DNA from: Lichina pygmaea
Lineage: Eukaryota > Ascomycota > Lichinomycetes > Lichinales > Lichinaceae
Assembly: GCA_963422465.1 (NCBI GenBank)
Contig: OY730169.1
Coordinates: 4,278,001 to 4,342,000 of the forward strand
Length of the DNA: 64,000 bases
Reading direction: 5' to 3'
The notes under the pieces are model-generated. The model had not been told where the DNA came from. It ran no database searches and worked only from the letters and a program-made list of their open reading frames with translations. This document shows, in pieces, positions 1 through 13,100 of this stretch. Each line of letters opens with the position of its first letter. The first letter of the stretch is position 1. The position numbers and the translations under genes were made by a program.

Positions 1-540
1 GTCAAGATGCTCAATAGGCTCTTCAGTGGCATCTTCAATTGGCCATCCAGACTATTTGACCAGGTACTTGAACTTCTGTCAAGACGTTGCTGGCTTGGAG
101 TCAAGGATTTCTTCAACCTGGAACTCTTCATCTATGTCTTGACCAATGACAGGGCCAGGGTGTTCATTTGATTGGCCAGGGATAGGATTAGCAGGTGTCA
201 GACGTAGAAGGGAAACGTGAAAGACAGGGTGGATCTTGAGAGTGTGTGGAAGCTCCAGATGGCAGGCACGGCTTCCGACTGTCTTCAACACCTTGAATGG
301 TCCAATCCACTTGTCGTCAAGCTTTTTGCATGGGCGGCGTGTCCTGATGTTCTTGGTATTCAGCCAAACAAGATCTCCAGTTTGATAGGACGGTGACGGA
401 ACTTGATGCAAATTGGCGGTGTGAGCTTGAGCTTCCTGGGATAGTCGGAGTTCAGCTTGCAACTGTTCCAGAATCTGCGTCATTTCTCCAGAGATTTCCA
501 TAGCATCTTGGTTGCAGGCTTCACTCGTGGGTGTGATGCT
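1..540 (-). mobile_element. Ty3/gypsy chromovirus fragment (Gyp1 family)
   Basis: This is an internal piece of a Gyp1 element: the end of integrase and the start of the chromodomain region, nearly identical to the matching parts of the three longer copies in the window. It stops abruptly where the left LTR of the next element begins. The missing continuation is not found on the far side of that element, so the junction reflects recombination or a later rearrangement rather than a simple insertion. It is a fossil fragment. Confidence 0.85.
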
Positions 541-886
541 TGTGACAAGGCAATGGCAGAGCAGAACTCAAGCCTAACTGATCCAGTAACCTTGACCTGA
601 CTTGGCTTGAGACTTGAGACTTGGATTGACGTACAAGACGAAAGACAAGGAAGGAAAAGAGAAAAGAAGAAGAGAAGAAGCTGGGGGAGCAGGAGAAGTT
701 CTTATAGGCAGGGGATACGGCGGAGCAAACAGGCAACAGTGCAGATGGAACTTCCCGGCACGGTGCGTGACTTGTGCCAGAAGTGCAACAAGGCAATGGC
801 AGAGCAAACAGGCAACAGTGCAGATGGAACTTCCCGGCAAGGTGTGTGACTTGTGCCAGATATGCAACTGGGCCAGAACTGTGACA
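541..886 (-). repeat. 3' LTR of Gyp1 copy A
   Basis: This LTR runs TGTCACAG...CTTGTCACA on the minus strand and is 346 bp long, against 267-277 bp for the simplest LTRs of the family. The extra length is an internal duplication of the segment that includes the GTGCAGATGGRACTTCCCGG motif. The duplicated part carries a short piece otherwise found only at the LTR edge (AAGGCAATGGCAGAGCA), so it looks like a mosaic. Confidence 0.9.
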
Positions 887-3800
887 TTACCCCCCTCCTT
901 CACATGGCGAACTCCTGTGAGCCTCATGCCACTCGTGGGCGTAGTTCCGTGGCCGTGGTTTCCTTGGGTATTTCTCATGGAAGTTGTAGATGGTGTCTTT
1001 GGCGTTGTCAAGATGCTCAATAGGCTCTTCAGTGGCATCTTCAATTGGCCATCCAGACCATTTGACCAGGTACTTGAACTTCTGTCAAGACGTTGCTGGC
1101 TTGGAGTCAAGGATTTCTTCAACCTGGAACTCCTCATCTGTGTCTTGACCAATGACAGGGCCAGGGTGTTCATTTGATTGGCCAGGGATAGGATTAGCAG
1201 GTGTCAGACGTAGAAGGGAAATGTGAAAGACAGAGTGGATCTCGAGAGTGTGTGGAAGCTCCAGATGGCAGGCACAGCTTCCGACTGTCTTCAACACCTT
1301 GAATGGTCTAATCCACTTGTTGTCAAGCTTTTTGCATGGGCGGCGTGTCCTGATGTTCTTGGTATTCAGCCAAACAAGATCTCCAGTTTGATAGGACGGT
1401 GACGGGACTTGATGCAAATTGGCAGTGTGAGCTTGAGCTTCCTGGGATAGTCGGAGTTCAGCTTGCAACTGTTCCAGAATCTGCGTCATTTCTCCAGAGA
1501 TTTCCATAGCATCTTGGTTGCAGGCTTCACTTGTGGGTGTGATGCTGAGCTGTGGATGGAACCCTTTGTTGGCAAAGAACAGTGACATGCCAGAGGAATC
1601 AGACTGGGAGTTGTTCTGCGTGAACTCTGCCAGAGGAAGCCATTGGACCCAGTCATCTTGGAGATAGTTGACATAGGATCTCAGGTAGTGTTCAAGCTCC
1701 TGATTCTCTTGTTCTGTCTGACTATCTGTCTCTGGGTGGTGTCCTGAGGATAGTCGTAGCATGACGTCAAGATAGGCACAGAGTGCTTTCCAGAATAAGC
1801 TGACAAACTGACCTCCTCTGTCTGAGACAATACTCCTGGGCAAGCCATGGGTACAGACAACAAACTGGATGAACATCTGGACAAGATGTGAGGTTGTCAT
1901 CTCAGCACATGGCACAAAGTGGTGTTCTTTGGTGAGACAGTCAGTGATGACCCAGATGTGCTTGGCACCAGGGAAGCAGGTATCTCTTGACTTGGGCAAG
2001 TCAGTAATGAAATCCATAGCCAGATCCTGCCAACATTGCTGAGGCACGGGAAGAGACAGCAGCTCTCCTTGGTGATCACAGGCAGGCTTTGCTTAAGAGC
2101 AGACATGACAATTCCTGATGTACTGCTGTATGATGTTCACCATCTTTGGCCAATAGTACCAACAAGACAGAAGATTGTGGGTTTTGGTAATCCTAGTGTG
2201 GCCAGCCATTGCTTGGTCATGGGCTTCTTAGAACAGGTGTAGGCGTAGCTCATTGTTCTCAGGGATCCAGAGTCAGTTCTTGTAGAAGAGACAGTCATTT
2301 TCCAAGCTGCAGTCTGAGAGAGACACTTCTTGACTGTGCCTGACACTATCCCTTAGCATCTGTGACACTGTTACCACTAGATCACCTTCAGCAAGGTTGT
2401 TATAGGCAGCTTGGATGATGTCTGAAAGAGGTGCAGCATCAGGTTCAGTGTCAACTGGTGCAGCTTCTGAACATCTCAGGATCTAGATGGGCTTGACTTG
2501 AACCTCTGAATGTGCAAGATTCTTGGGCTTGAGGACAACTTGCTCCATGAAGTCTTGACAGGGATCACTGTCTGACGGGAGGTCTTGGGAATGTCGAGTG
2601 AGGGTGTCGGCCTTGCACTGACTGCCTGGACAGTAGCTGATCTTGAAATTGAAACGTGACAAGAACTTGCTCCAACAGGCTTGACAGCGGGAAAGGCACT
2701 TTGACAACATGAAGTACTCCAAGTTCTTGTGATCAGAGATCACCTTGACAGGTTCTGGAGATTCTTCAAGCTCTGCTCACCATTCTTCAAAGGCACAGAC
2801 AATTGCCAGCAACTCCTTGTCGTAGATCTTGTAGTTGCATTCTGCCGGCAGGTGGCGGCGTGACAAGAAGGCAACAGGGTGTAGAACTTCTTCATGGTCT
2901 GGCTGTGACAGGACAGCACCAGAGACGTAGTCAGAAGTGTCAGTCTTAACAACACACTCCTTCTCCAGATCAAAGTGCTGCAGGATGGGTGCAGTGCTGA
3001 ACACCTTCTTGATGCTTTCAAACAAGCACTGCTCTGGGGTTTCCCACTTGAAGGCAACATTCTTCTTGGTCAGAGCTGTGAGTGGGGATGCAAGCTTGGC
3101 AAAGTCTTTGATGAACTGGTGGTAGAAGTTTGCAAAGGTAATGAAGCTCTGCACTTCCTTGAGACTGGTAGGAGGATTCCACTCCTTGATGGTGTCGGTC
3201 TTGGCTGGGTCCATGCTCACAGATCTGGGTCAGCCATCTTCAGTGGCAGACTGAATGATGAGGCCAAGGTTTTTGACTTGATGGACTTCAAAGTTGCACT
3301 TGGAGATGTCAACTTGCAGGCTTGCATCTTGTAGTCAACTGAGAACAAGCTTGACATGCTTCTGGTGTTCCTTGAGTGTCTGACTGTAGATAAGGATGTC
3401 ATCCACATAGGCAGTGCCAAAGACGTCAAGGATGTCAGGTCCCAAAACATCATTGATGTAGTTCTGGAACGTGCTTGGAGTATTGGCAAGACTAAAGGGC
3501 ATGACGAGGTATTCGTAGAGGCCTGAGCGTGTGCGGAACACAGTCTTCCATTCTTCACCTTCCTTCATCCGGATACAGTTGAAGGCACCAACAATGTCAA
3601 GCTTGGTGTACCACACAGCTTTGCAAAGCTGGTCCAACATCTCCCGGATCAGTGGCAGGGGGTAACAGTTCTTGATGGTGATGGTGTTGAGTGCTCTGTA
3701 GTCTACACAGAAACACAATCCACCTCCTGGCTTCTTGACAAAGAGGACTGGTGTAGCAGCAGGTGATGAAGATGCTTGAATGAAGTCCTTGTTTAGGTTC

Positions 3801-5662
3801 TCTGTCAGGTACTTCTTGAGAACTTCAAGTTCTTCTCTGCTCATGCCGTACAGAGGTCCAGAGGGTGCCTGGGTTCCTGGTTCCATCTTGATCTTGTGGT
3901 CAACTCCTGGGTGTAGAGGAGGAAGCTTGTCAGCGTCATCCTTGCTGAAGATGTCCAGGAACTTGTGGTACTGAGCAGGGAGAAGTATGGCAGGATCCAC
4001 ACACTTCTTTGGCTTCAACACCTGCTCAATATCTCTCAGAGAAACACTGAACACCTGGTGATCTGGCTTGGCAGCAAGGAGAGAAAATGTGGCAGCATTG
4101 ATGGGGATTGGCGTGGCAGAAAGGAGCTTGGGATTCTGAGACTTTCCAGCAGACGTCTTGGCTTCAAGATCCAAAGAGATTGGATAGCTATTGTTTGACT
4201 TGAGGCATGCAGATCAGCAGTGATCTGACTTGAACATGATTGAGGTGTTTGTCCAATCAATGTGTGGCCTGTGCTTCTGGAGCTATGGCATCCCCAGAAT
4301 CACATCATAGTGAAGACCAGGAGACACAAAGAGAGAGACTTCCTCCTGGTGCACGCCATGTGCTGTGGTCATGATTGTCTTGGCGAGATGTGTGGTTTGT
4401 GACATCTTGCCATCAAACAATCACAATGTGTGTGGGTAGGGGAGAGGTTCTTGGTGAAGGGATTGCGCAAAGGAAGCACCAATGCAGCCAAATGCTGAAC
4501 AGCCAGAGTCAATAAGAGCATTGCACTTGAATTTCCCATCTAGGATACAAGGAAGAAACAAGCACTTGCTGTCCAATTGCTGGTCTGGAGACAGATAGCC
4601 AACATGGAGATCCTTTTCATGTCCTTGGGTGTGATGATGACCAAGGACTACTTGTTTTCCGACTCTGGAGTAGTCTCAACAGTGGCAGACTTGGTGGTGG
4701 TTGTGGTGGTGGCAACAACAGGCATGCTTTTCACTGGACAGAAGGTTGAGACGTGACCTTGGTTCCCACAGTAGAAGCAGAGGCCTTTGCTTTGGCGATG
4801 TTCTCGCTCTTCTGGTGTCAGCTTAGAGTGGCTGAGATCCATGGTAGGACTTGGTGGCTGTGGCGTGAAGGCTGGCTTGATGAACCCTGGACACAGAACT
4901 GAAGCTCCTGACCGTGGAACTGAGGCTTGGGTGGGAGGTGCTTGACGTGGACGGCAAGAGTTGGCAGAAGTGGCACGCAACTGGTTGTCCTGCAGCTGGC
5001 ATTCCTCAACAAGCTTCTGATAGCTGATGTCCTTGAGGTTGATGCTGACAAGCTGCTTGGCAAGCTCTTCAGAGACAGCACATCAAAGATGGCACTTCAA
5101 GGCCTTGTTGTTGAAGTCTGTGCGTGGAGTATACTGATTGAACTCTGTGAAGAACTCGGCAAAGGAACGGTTGGCCTGACGCAAGGCGATGAGCTTCCTC
5201 TGAGCTAGGAACTCTGGGTCTGGGTCGGAGAAGGTGTTCCGGAGATCTTGGACGATGTCGTGCCAGTCAATGTACTAGCCAGCTGTGATCTTAGCTGAGA
5301 TGTAGGACTGCGCAGTGCCAGTCGTGTGTGAAAAGACGTACGCAATCCGTGATGTTTCTGTGGGGTACCGGTCAGCGTTGAGCGTCATCTTGAGTGACAG
5401 TGACATGATGAAGCTCTCAAGCTTCTCATGCGTGATTTCCGTGTTTCCGCCATCGCCACTGAAGATCTCTGGGTCAGCAGTGTGTTCAGACTTGGACTTG
5501 GGAGTAGTGTTAGTAGCTTGAATTCGCATGAACTCTGCAAACATGTTGCGAAGGAACTTATCATTTCCAGCAACTGGCATAGCTTGGTCTGGTTGTTGAG
5601 ACATGACAAGGACATGAACATGGCTTGGTGAAGTGTGTTATGGTTGGGTAGGTCTTTCGTAG

Positions 5663-5939
5663 TGTGACAAGGCAATAGCAGAGCAGAACTCAAGCCTAAC
5701 TGATTCAGTAACCTTGACCTGACTTGGCTTGAGACTTGAGACTTGGATTAATGTACAAGACGAAAGACAAGGAAGGAAGAAAAAGAGAAAAGAAGAAGAG
5801 AAGAAGCTGGGGGAGCAGGGGAAGTTCTTATAGACAGGGGATCAGGCAACGGCGGAGCAAACAGGCAACAGTGCAGATGGGACTTCCCGGCAAGGTGCGT
5901 GACTTGTGCCAGATATGCAACTGGGCCAGAACTGTGACA
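5663..5939 (-). repeat. 5' LTR of Gyp1 copy A
   Basis: 277-bp LTR with the same termini as the other Gyp1 LTRs and a single copy of the internal repeat module. The gag leader starts just inside it, on the minus strand. Confidence 0.9.
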
Positions 5940-8900
5940 TGGTGCTGGCGGGAGAGGTAGAGGGAAGAACTGGGTTTTGAATACTTCTACCTTTTCTGTG
6001 AAAGTTCTGGTAGTTTCTCTATCTTGCTTTGTGAGCTCTGGAATAATTAGAAGTTCTGGTAGTTTGCCAGCTTTTTCTTTACCCCACTTGGCTATTTTCC
6101 AGTACTTTTATGTTTCAGCCAGGTTCTGGGGTTGTTCTCTGAATGTCTTTCTTTTAGTATTCTCATCAGGTGTTTCTTTTCCTTTATTACCTTCTCAAGT
6201 TTGTAGACTGGTTCTTGGTTTTGGAAGACTTTTCTTCTTAGTTTTCTTTCCTTTTTAATTTTCTCTTCAATCTCTTGGTTCCACCAGGGAACAGTGTACT
6301 TTGAGTCTCTCAGAGATCTTGTTGTCCTGTCAGCCAATTCTTGAAGAACTTTGTCCAGATTCTCCAGATAGTTGTCCACTTCCTCTCTGTTAAGTAGTGG
6401 TGGAATAGGGGGAAGATTCTTAGCTTCTTTCTTAACTTGGTCCAGATCTAGTGTTCTCCAGTTTCTTTAGTGGGTTCTGGCTTTCTTTGGTGTTTCCAGA
6501 CTTAGAATTATCTGAACTGATCTGTGGTCTGAACCTGTGTGGAAGTCTAGGTTAATCTGGGAAGAAATAAAGGAATTAAGAAGTGATATAGAAATAAAAG
6601 ATAAGTCAATAGCAGAGGAGGGAGACTCTACCAGTGTTCTTGCTCTTGTTGGTGTGGAAGGTGCTATTGCCAGCTCTAGTCCTTGATCATCTGTGAGTTC
6701 TTTGAACTTAGTAGCTAGTTCAGCGTAGAGTTGGGAGGATTTTGACCAGGATGGGTGGTGGAGGTTTGAGTCAGTCAGAAGAAATATTCTCCTTCTTTCT
6801 CCAGTGCCTGGGCCAGTACATCCAGTAGAGCTTCTGCTGATATACTCTGTAGTTTTCCTGGCTTGTAGGTGTGAAGTACAGGTTATGTACCCAGAACACT
6901 TTTGCTTACACTCTTATCTCCAGTGATGTTAAATCCTTACTCCAGAACACAGAGGTTATAGCTGACCTCTGTATTCTTCTGTTGATTAGAACCAGAGTTC
7001 TCCCTAGCACTTGGTCTTGAAGAGAGTAGAAGGCTGAGAAGACTGTTGAGGTACTTGTTTCCTGGTATAGATTTCTCCAAGGTTCTTGAAGTGCAATCAG
7101 ATCTACTTCCTGGAGTCTGGGGTTAGCTAGTAGAAGATCTTGACATGTCTGGCTTTTCTGCATGTTATACTGGAGAAGGTTGAGAGTTGGTGTACTCATC
7201 AAACCTCTGGGTTAGAATCCACAAGTATCTTAAAAGAATTTTGTTTTGGAAGATTAGTGGTAGTCTTCAGGTTTTGCAGAGAGGTTGCTTGAGAGCTAAG
7301 TCTTGCACTTGATCTGGTTCTCACCAGCTCTCCCTGTTTTCTTTTCTTCCTATCCTCTCTATCAGATAGATTATGGCTTCTTCCAGTACTAGTGGTCTGG
7401 CTTGGAGAGAAGATAAAAGTGGAAGAGATGTTTTCTGGAGTGGTGTATCCCCCAGGTCTGGTGAGCCAGGATTCTCTAGCTTTCTGTGTAGCCTCCTGCT
7501 TTTTAGGGTAGACTTTTTCCCAAGCAGAGTGCTTCCCTCCACAGTTAGCACATTTGGGAACTAGCTTTTCTTGAGGACTTAGGCAATCTCTTCTGGCATG
7601 TTTTCCTCCACATGCCAGGCACTGTGCTTAAGCTTGGCAAGTTCTTGCCTGGTGTCCAAACTTTGAGTATTTATAGTATTAGACCACTGATGTATCCAGA
7701 AGTGCTAGCTCTACTTCATAGATCATGTGGCCAAGTACAACTTCTCTCTTGATCAGTAGATTAGCTTGCTCAGGTGTTGCAAGATCTATGTGCAGAGATG
7801 TCACAGATTTCTTAAGAAGTTTGGACTTTCTGGTCCAGTAGGTTCTCAGGATTTTGACCTGGTTTTCTATACCAGGGTTTTGTCTGAAGATAGTCTTAGT
7901 TATCTCTTCCAGGTTGTCTGGGTTAAAGTCCTTTGCTTGAACTCCATAAACCATGACTGGGAAGATTCTGGAAGAGATCTTAGCTTCTTCAGAGAACACT
8001 GCAGGGATCCAGTCTTTGTTCTGCTCTAGCTGGGTCTTGGCTGAGGGAGATTCCAGAGAGATGATAATATCACCAGAAGGGAGCTTTCTGACTGCTCTGA
8101 TATCTTTCTGGCAAGATGTAGGGACTTTGTTCTTGATAGCCTGCACAAGCTGGGAGGGTGTTCTGTTTCCTGTCTGTGCTGTTTGGACTCCAGGTCTGAT
8201 AGTAATCTCACTGAAGATTCTCTGAGGGAACTGGAATTTCCTGAACTGTAGCTTTCTGGACTGCTTGAGTATAGAAGAGATTAGATGCTGGTGTTTGCAC
8301 ATTTTTCTTAATTCTGTCCAGTCTCTGGAGAACTTTCTGGATCTCTTGTCCAGTGGTGGAAGGTGTGGCTATATAGCTTGCTAGCTGGGTGGTGATTTTC
8401 TTCCATGCTGCCTGTACCTTTGGGGGAGCTTTAGACTTGTTTAGCCAGACTTCAACAATCTGGGATACTGGCAGTATGTTTTCTCTAGCTTGTTGATCTG
8501 GTGTTACCAGAGAGGTATCTTGTTAGCTTGGCTCTGGGGGAATAGATAAAGAAGAAAAGCTAGATTGGATGTTGGGGGATCTGGGAGCCAGTATAGAGAT
8601 TAGTGCTCTAGAGTTGTATTGGGGAGGACTGGGTTTTTTCTTTTTTGAAGCTATTACTCTGGGTTTCCAGTAGTGATACCTTTAGAGAGTTGAAAAAGTT
8701 GAGGGAAAGAGAAGAGTACTCTGACTTCCTAGCACTAGTGATCTAGCCCTGAGTCCAGACCTCAGAGCTAGACTTTCCTGGGCAGCTTCTTTCTTCTAAG
8801 CTCTGGGTTAGGTCTGGGAGTATTCACCTAGACTAGGGACCAGATCCTCTATCTAGACTTTCCTTGAATTCTTAGATTCTACCAGCCAAGAGTAGAGCTC

Positions 8901-9045
8901 AAGTTATTCCACTTTTCCACTCTCTGTTTTCCTCTTGAACTGGGAGTACTTACTCAATTCTGGGACCACACCCCAAGACTGAGTGTTCCTAGGTAATTGG
9001 AGCCTGTCCCCAGTTCTCCAGAAAACCACTAGTCTCTCTCTCTCT
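5940..9045 (-). mobile_element. Tad-like LINE fragment (5' half, decayed)
   Basis: Minus-strand non-LTR element cut off by the LTR of Gyp1 copy A. Present are about 350 bp of 5' UTR (8690-9045), a decayed ORF1 (about 8660-7560, best open stretch 8302-7679) whose initiator ATG reads ATA, and the beginning of ORF2. The ORF2 start at 7202 carries the endonuclease motif LIALQEPW; the linker before the reverse transcriptase is open at 6379-6092. The reverse transcriptase and 3' end are missing. It aligns along its length with the intact LINE at 18077-24726 and carries many stops and shifts. Confidence 0.85.
8690..9045 (-). promoter_or_regulatory. LINE 5' UTR with repeated monomer-like units
   Basis: The 5' UTR repeats a degenerate motif, CTAGACYAGGGACCAGAYCC followed by CTAGACTTTCCTKG, about three times (near 8740-8790, 8830-8875 and 8950-8995), and ends in a CT-rich run. 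Single copies of the same motif occur in the 5' UTR of the intact LINE near 22965-23010 and 24610-24655. Tandem 5' monomers act as promoters in some LINEs; that role here is inference. Confidence 0.55.
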
Positions 9046-9252
9046 TATTATTGGTAGTCTGTTACTTGTTGAAGTTAAAGATTGTAAAGTCTGGGATCAC
9101 AACTTTTGGCAAACAGGTTGAGTTTTCGAAAGTGATGGGTTTTCACCTTAAGGTTTTGGTGGTGTGAGGGTGGAACTCAGCTGCTTTCCAGGACTTTTGA
9201 TCAAATGCGGTGATTGTCAGAAGTGATGGTCCTTTGATGTAGGTCTACTGGG

Positions 9253-9571
9253 TGTGACGAGGCAATAGCAGAGCAGAACTCGAGCCTAACTGATTCGGTA
9301 ACCTTGACCTGACTTGGCTTGAGACTTGAGACTTGGATTGATGTACAAGACGAAAGATGAGGAAGGAAAAGAGAAAAGAAGAAGAGAAGAAGCTGGGGGA
9401 GCAGGAGAAGTTCTTATAGGCAGGGGATCAGGCAACGGCGGAGCAAACAGGCAAACAGTGCAGATGGGACTTCCCGGCAACGGCGGAGCATACAGGCAAA
9501 CAGTGCAGATGGGACTTCCCGGCAAGGTGCGTGACTTGTGCCAGATATGCAACTGGGCCAGAACCGTGACA
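9253..9571 (-). repeat. 3' LTR of Gyp1 copy B
   Basis: 319-bp LTR followed on the plus strand by the family's polypurine tract (TTACCCCCCTCC read on plus). Confidence 0.9.
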
Positions 9572-9784
9572 TTACCCCCCTCCTTCACATGGCGAACTCC
9601 TGTGAGCCTCAGGCCGCTCATGGGTGTAGTTCCGTGGCTGTGGCTTCCTTGGGTATTTCTCATGGAAGTTGTAGATGGCGTCTTTAGTGTTGTCAAGATG
9701 CTCAATAGGCTCTTCAGTGGCATCTTCAATTGGCCATCCAGACCATTTGACCAGGTACTTGAACTTCTGTCGAGACGTTGCTGG

Positions 9785-10103
9785 TGTGACGAGGCAATAG
9801 CAGAGCAGAACTCAAGCCTAACTGATTCGGTAACCTTGACCTGACTTGGCTTGAGACTTGAGACTTGGATTGATGTACAAGACGAAAGACGAGGAAGGAA
9901 AAGAGAAAAGAAGAAGAGAAGAAGCTGGGGGAGCAGGAGAAGTTCTTATAGGCAGGGGATCAGGCAACGGCGGAGCAAACAGGCAAACAGTGCAGATGGG
10001 ACTTCCCGGCAACAGCGGAGCATACAGGCAAACAGTGCAGATAGGACTTCCCGGCAAGGTGTGTGACTTGTGCCAGATATGCAACTGGGCCAGAACTGTG
10101 ACA
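9785..10103 (-). repeat. Solo LTR of Gyp1 nested in copy B
   Basis: A 319-bp LTR with no internal region, flanked by perfect 5-bp duplications GCTGG (9780-9784 and 10104-10108). Removing it restores continuity with the same region of copy A. It is the footprint of a full insertion that lost its body by LTR-LTR recombination. Its length and module pattern match the LTRs of copy B. Confidence 0.95.
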
Positions 10104-13100
10104 GCTGGCTTGGAGTCAAGGATTTCTTCAACCTGGAACTCTTCATCTGTGTCTTGACCAATGACAGGGCCAGGGTGTTCATTTGATTGGCCAGGGATAG
10201 GATTAGCAGGTGTCAGACGTAGAAGGGAAACGTGAAAGACAGGGTGGATCTTGAGAGTGTGTGGAAGCTCCAGATGGCAGGCACAGCTTCCGACTGTCTT
10301 CAACACCTTGAATGGTCCAATCCACTTGTCGTCAAGCTTTTTGCATGGGTGGTGTGTCCTGATGTTCTTGGTATTCAGCCAAACAAGATCTCCAGTTTGA
10401 TAGGACAGTGACGGGACTTGATGCAAATTGGCAGTGTGAGCTTGAGCTTCCTGGGATAGTTGGAGTTCAGCTTGCAACTGTTCCAGAATCTGTATTATTT
10501 CTCCAGAGATTTCCATAGCATCTTGGTTGCAGGCTTCACTCATGGGTGTGATGCTGAGCCATGGATGGAACCTTTTGTTGGCAAAGAACAGTGACATGCC
10601 AGAGGAATCAGACTGGGAGTTGTTCTGCGTGAACTCTGCCAGAGGAAGCCATTGGACCCAGTCATCTTGGAGATAGTTGACATAGGATCTCAGGTAGTGT
10701 TCAAGCTCCTGATTCTCTTGTTCTGTCTGACTATCTGTCTCTGGGTGGTGTCCTGAGGATAGTTGTAGCATGACATCAAGATGGGCACAAAGTGCTTTCC
10801 AGAATGAGCTGACAAACTGACCTCCTCTGTCTGAGACAATGCTCCTGGGCAAGCCATGGGTACAGACAACAAACTGGATGAACATCCAGACAAGATGCGA
10901 GGTTGTCATCTCAGCACATGGCACAAAGTGGTGTTCTTTGGTGAGACAGTCAGTGATGACCCAGATGTGCTTGGCACCAGGGAAGCAGGCATCTCTTGAC
11001 TTGGGCAAGTCAGTAATAAAATCCATAGCCAGATCCTGCCAACATTGCTGAGGCACAGGAAGAGACAGCAGCTCTCCTTGGTGATTACAGGCAGGCTTTG
11101 CTTGAGAGCAGACATGACAATTCCTGATGTACTACTGTATGATGTTCACTATCTTTGGCCAATAGTACTAACAAGACAGGAGATTGTGGGTTTTGGCAAT
11201 CCCAGTGTGGCCAGCTATTGCTTGGTCATGGGCTTCTTGGAACAGGTGTAGGTGTAGCTCATTGTTCTCAGGGATCCAGAGTCAGTTCTTGTAGAAGAGA
11301 CAGTCATTTTCCAAGCTGCAGTCTGAGAGAGACACTTCTCGACTGTGCCTGACACTATCCCTTAGCATCTGTGACACTGTTGCCACTGGATCACCTTCAG
11401 CAAGGTTGTTATAGGTAGCTTGGATGATGTCTGAAAGAGGTGCAGCATCAGGTTCAGTGTCAACTGGTGCAGCTTCTGAATATCTCAGGATCTGGATGGG
11501 CTTGACTTGAACCTCTGAATGTGCAAGATTCTTGGGCTTGAGGACGACTTGCTCCATGAAGTCTTGACAGGGATCACTGTCTGACGGGAGGTCTTGGGAA
11601 TGTTGAGTGAGGGCATCAGCCTTGCACTGACTGCCTGGACAGTAGCTGATCTTGAAATTGAAGTGTGACAAGAACTCACTCCAACAGGCTTGACAGCGGG
11701 AAAGGTGCTTTGACAACATGAAGTACTCCAAGTTCTTGTGATCAGAGATCACCTTGACAGGTTCTGGAGATTCTTCAAGCTCTGCTCACCATTCTTCAAA
11801 GGCACAGACAATTGCCAGCAACTCCTTGTCGTAGATCTCGTAGTTGCATTCTGCCGGCAGGTGGTGGTGTGACAAGAAGGCAACAGGGCGTAGAACTCCT
11901 TCATGGTCTGGCTGTGACAGGACAGCACCAGAGATGTAGTCAGAAGTGTCAGTCTTAACAACACACTCCTTCTCTGGATCAAAGTGCTGCAGGATGGGTG
12001 CAGTGCTGAACACTTTCTTGATGCTTTCAAACAAGTGCTGCTCTGGGGTTTCCCACTTGAAGGCAATATTCTTCTTGGTCAGAGCTGTGAGTGGGGATGC
12101 AAGCTTGGCAAAGTCTTTGATAAACTGGTGGTAGAAGTTTGCAAAGGCAATGAAGCTCTGCACTTCCTTGAGACTGGCAGGAGGCTTCCACTCCTTGATG
12201 GCGTCAGTCTTGGCTGGGTCTATGCTCACAGATCTGGGTTGGCCATCTTCAGTGGCAGACTGAATGATAAGGCCAAGGTACTTGACTTGATGGACTTCAA
12301 AGTCGCACTTGGAGATGTCAACTTGCAGGCTTGCATCTTGTAGTCGACTGAGAACAAGCTTGACATGCTTCTGGTGTTCCTTGAGTGTCTGACTGTAGAT
12401 AAGGATATCATCCACATAGGCAGTGCCAAAGACGTCAAGGATGTCAGGTCCCAAAACATCATTGATGTAGTTCTGGAACATGCTTGGAGCATTGGCAAGA
12501 CCAAAGGGCATGACAAGGTATTTGTAGAGGCCTGAGCGTGTGCGGAACGCAGTCTTCCATTCTTCACCTTCCTTCATCCGGATACAGTTGAAGGCACCAA
12601 CAATGTCAAGCTTGGTGTACCACACAGCTTTGCAAAGCTGGTCCAACATCTCCTGGATCAGTGGCAGGGGGTAACAGTTCTTGATGGTGATGGTGTTGAG
12701 TGCTCTGTAGTCTACACAGAAACACAATCCACCTCCTGGCTTCTTGACAAAGAGGACTGGTGCAGTAGCAGGTGATGAAGATGCTTGAATGAAGCTCTTG
12801 TTCAGGTTCTCTGTCAGGTACTTCTTGAGAACTTCAAGTTCTTCTCTGCTCATGCTGTACAGAGGTCCAGAGGGTGCCTGGGTTCCTGGTTCCATCTTGA
12901 TCTTGTGGTCAACTCCTGGGCGTAGAGGAGGAAGCTTGTCAGTGTCATCCTTGCTGAAGACGTCCAGGAACTTGTGGTACTGAGCAGGGAGAAGTGTGGC
13001 AGGATCCACATACTTCTTTGGCTTCAACGCCTGCTCAATGTCTCTCAGAGAAACACTGAACACCTGGTGATCTGGCTTGGCAGTAAGGAGAGAAAATGTG

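Larger units (their letters stand above)
541..5939 (-). mobile_element. Ty3/gypsy chromovirus Gyp1, copy A
   Basis: Near-complete LTR retrotransposon read on the minus strand. The 5' LTR is 5663-5939 and the 3' LTR is 541-886. Going down the minus strand it shows gag (about 5604 to 4650, with a CCHC knuckle of the form CX2CX4HX4C), protease (about 4560-4400), reverse transcriptase (about 4170-3340, YVDD box), RNase H (about 3050-2480), integrase (about 2240-1150, IVSDRGGQF core) and a chromodomain-like end (about 1140-890). A purine-rich tract, GAAGGAGGGGGGTAA, lies directly before the 3' LTR. The reading frames are broken at several places (roughly ten), so it is a fossil. No matching 5-bp target duplication flanks it. 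It is young enough to align base by base with copies B and C. Confidence 0.92.
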
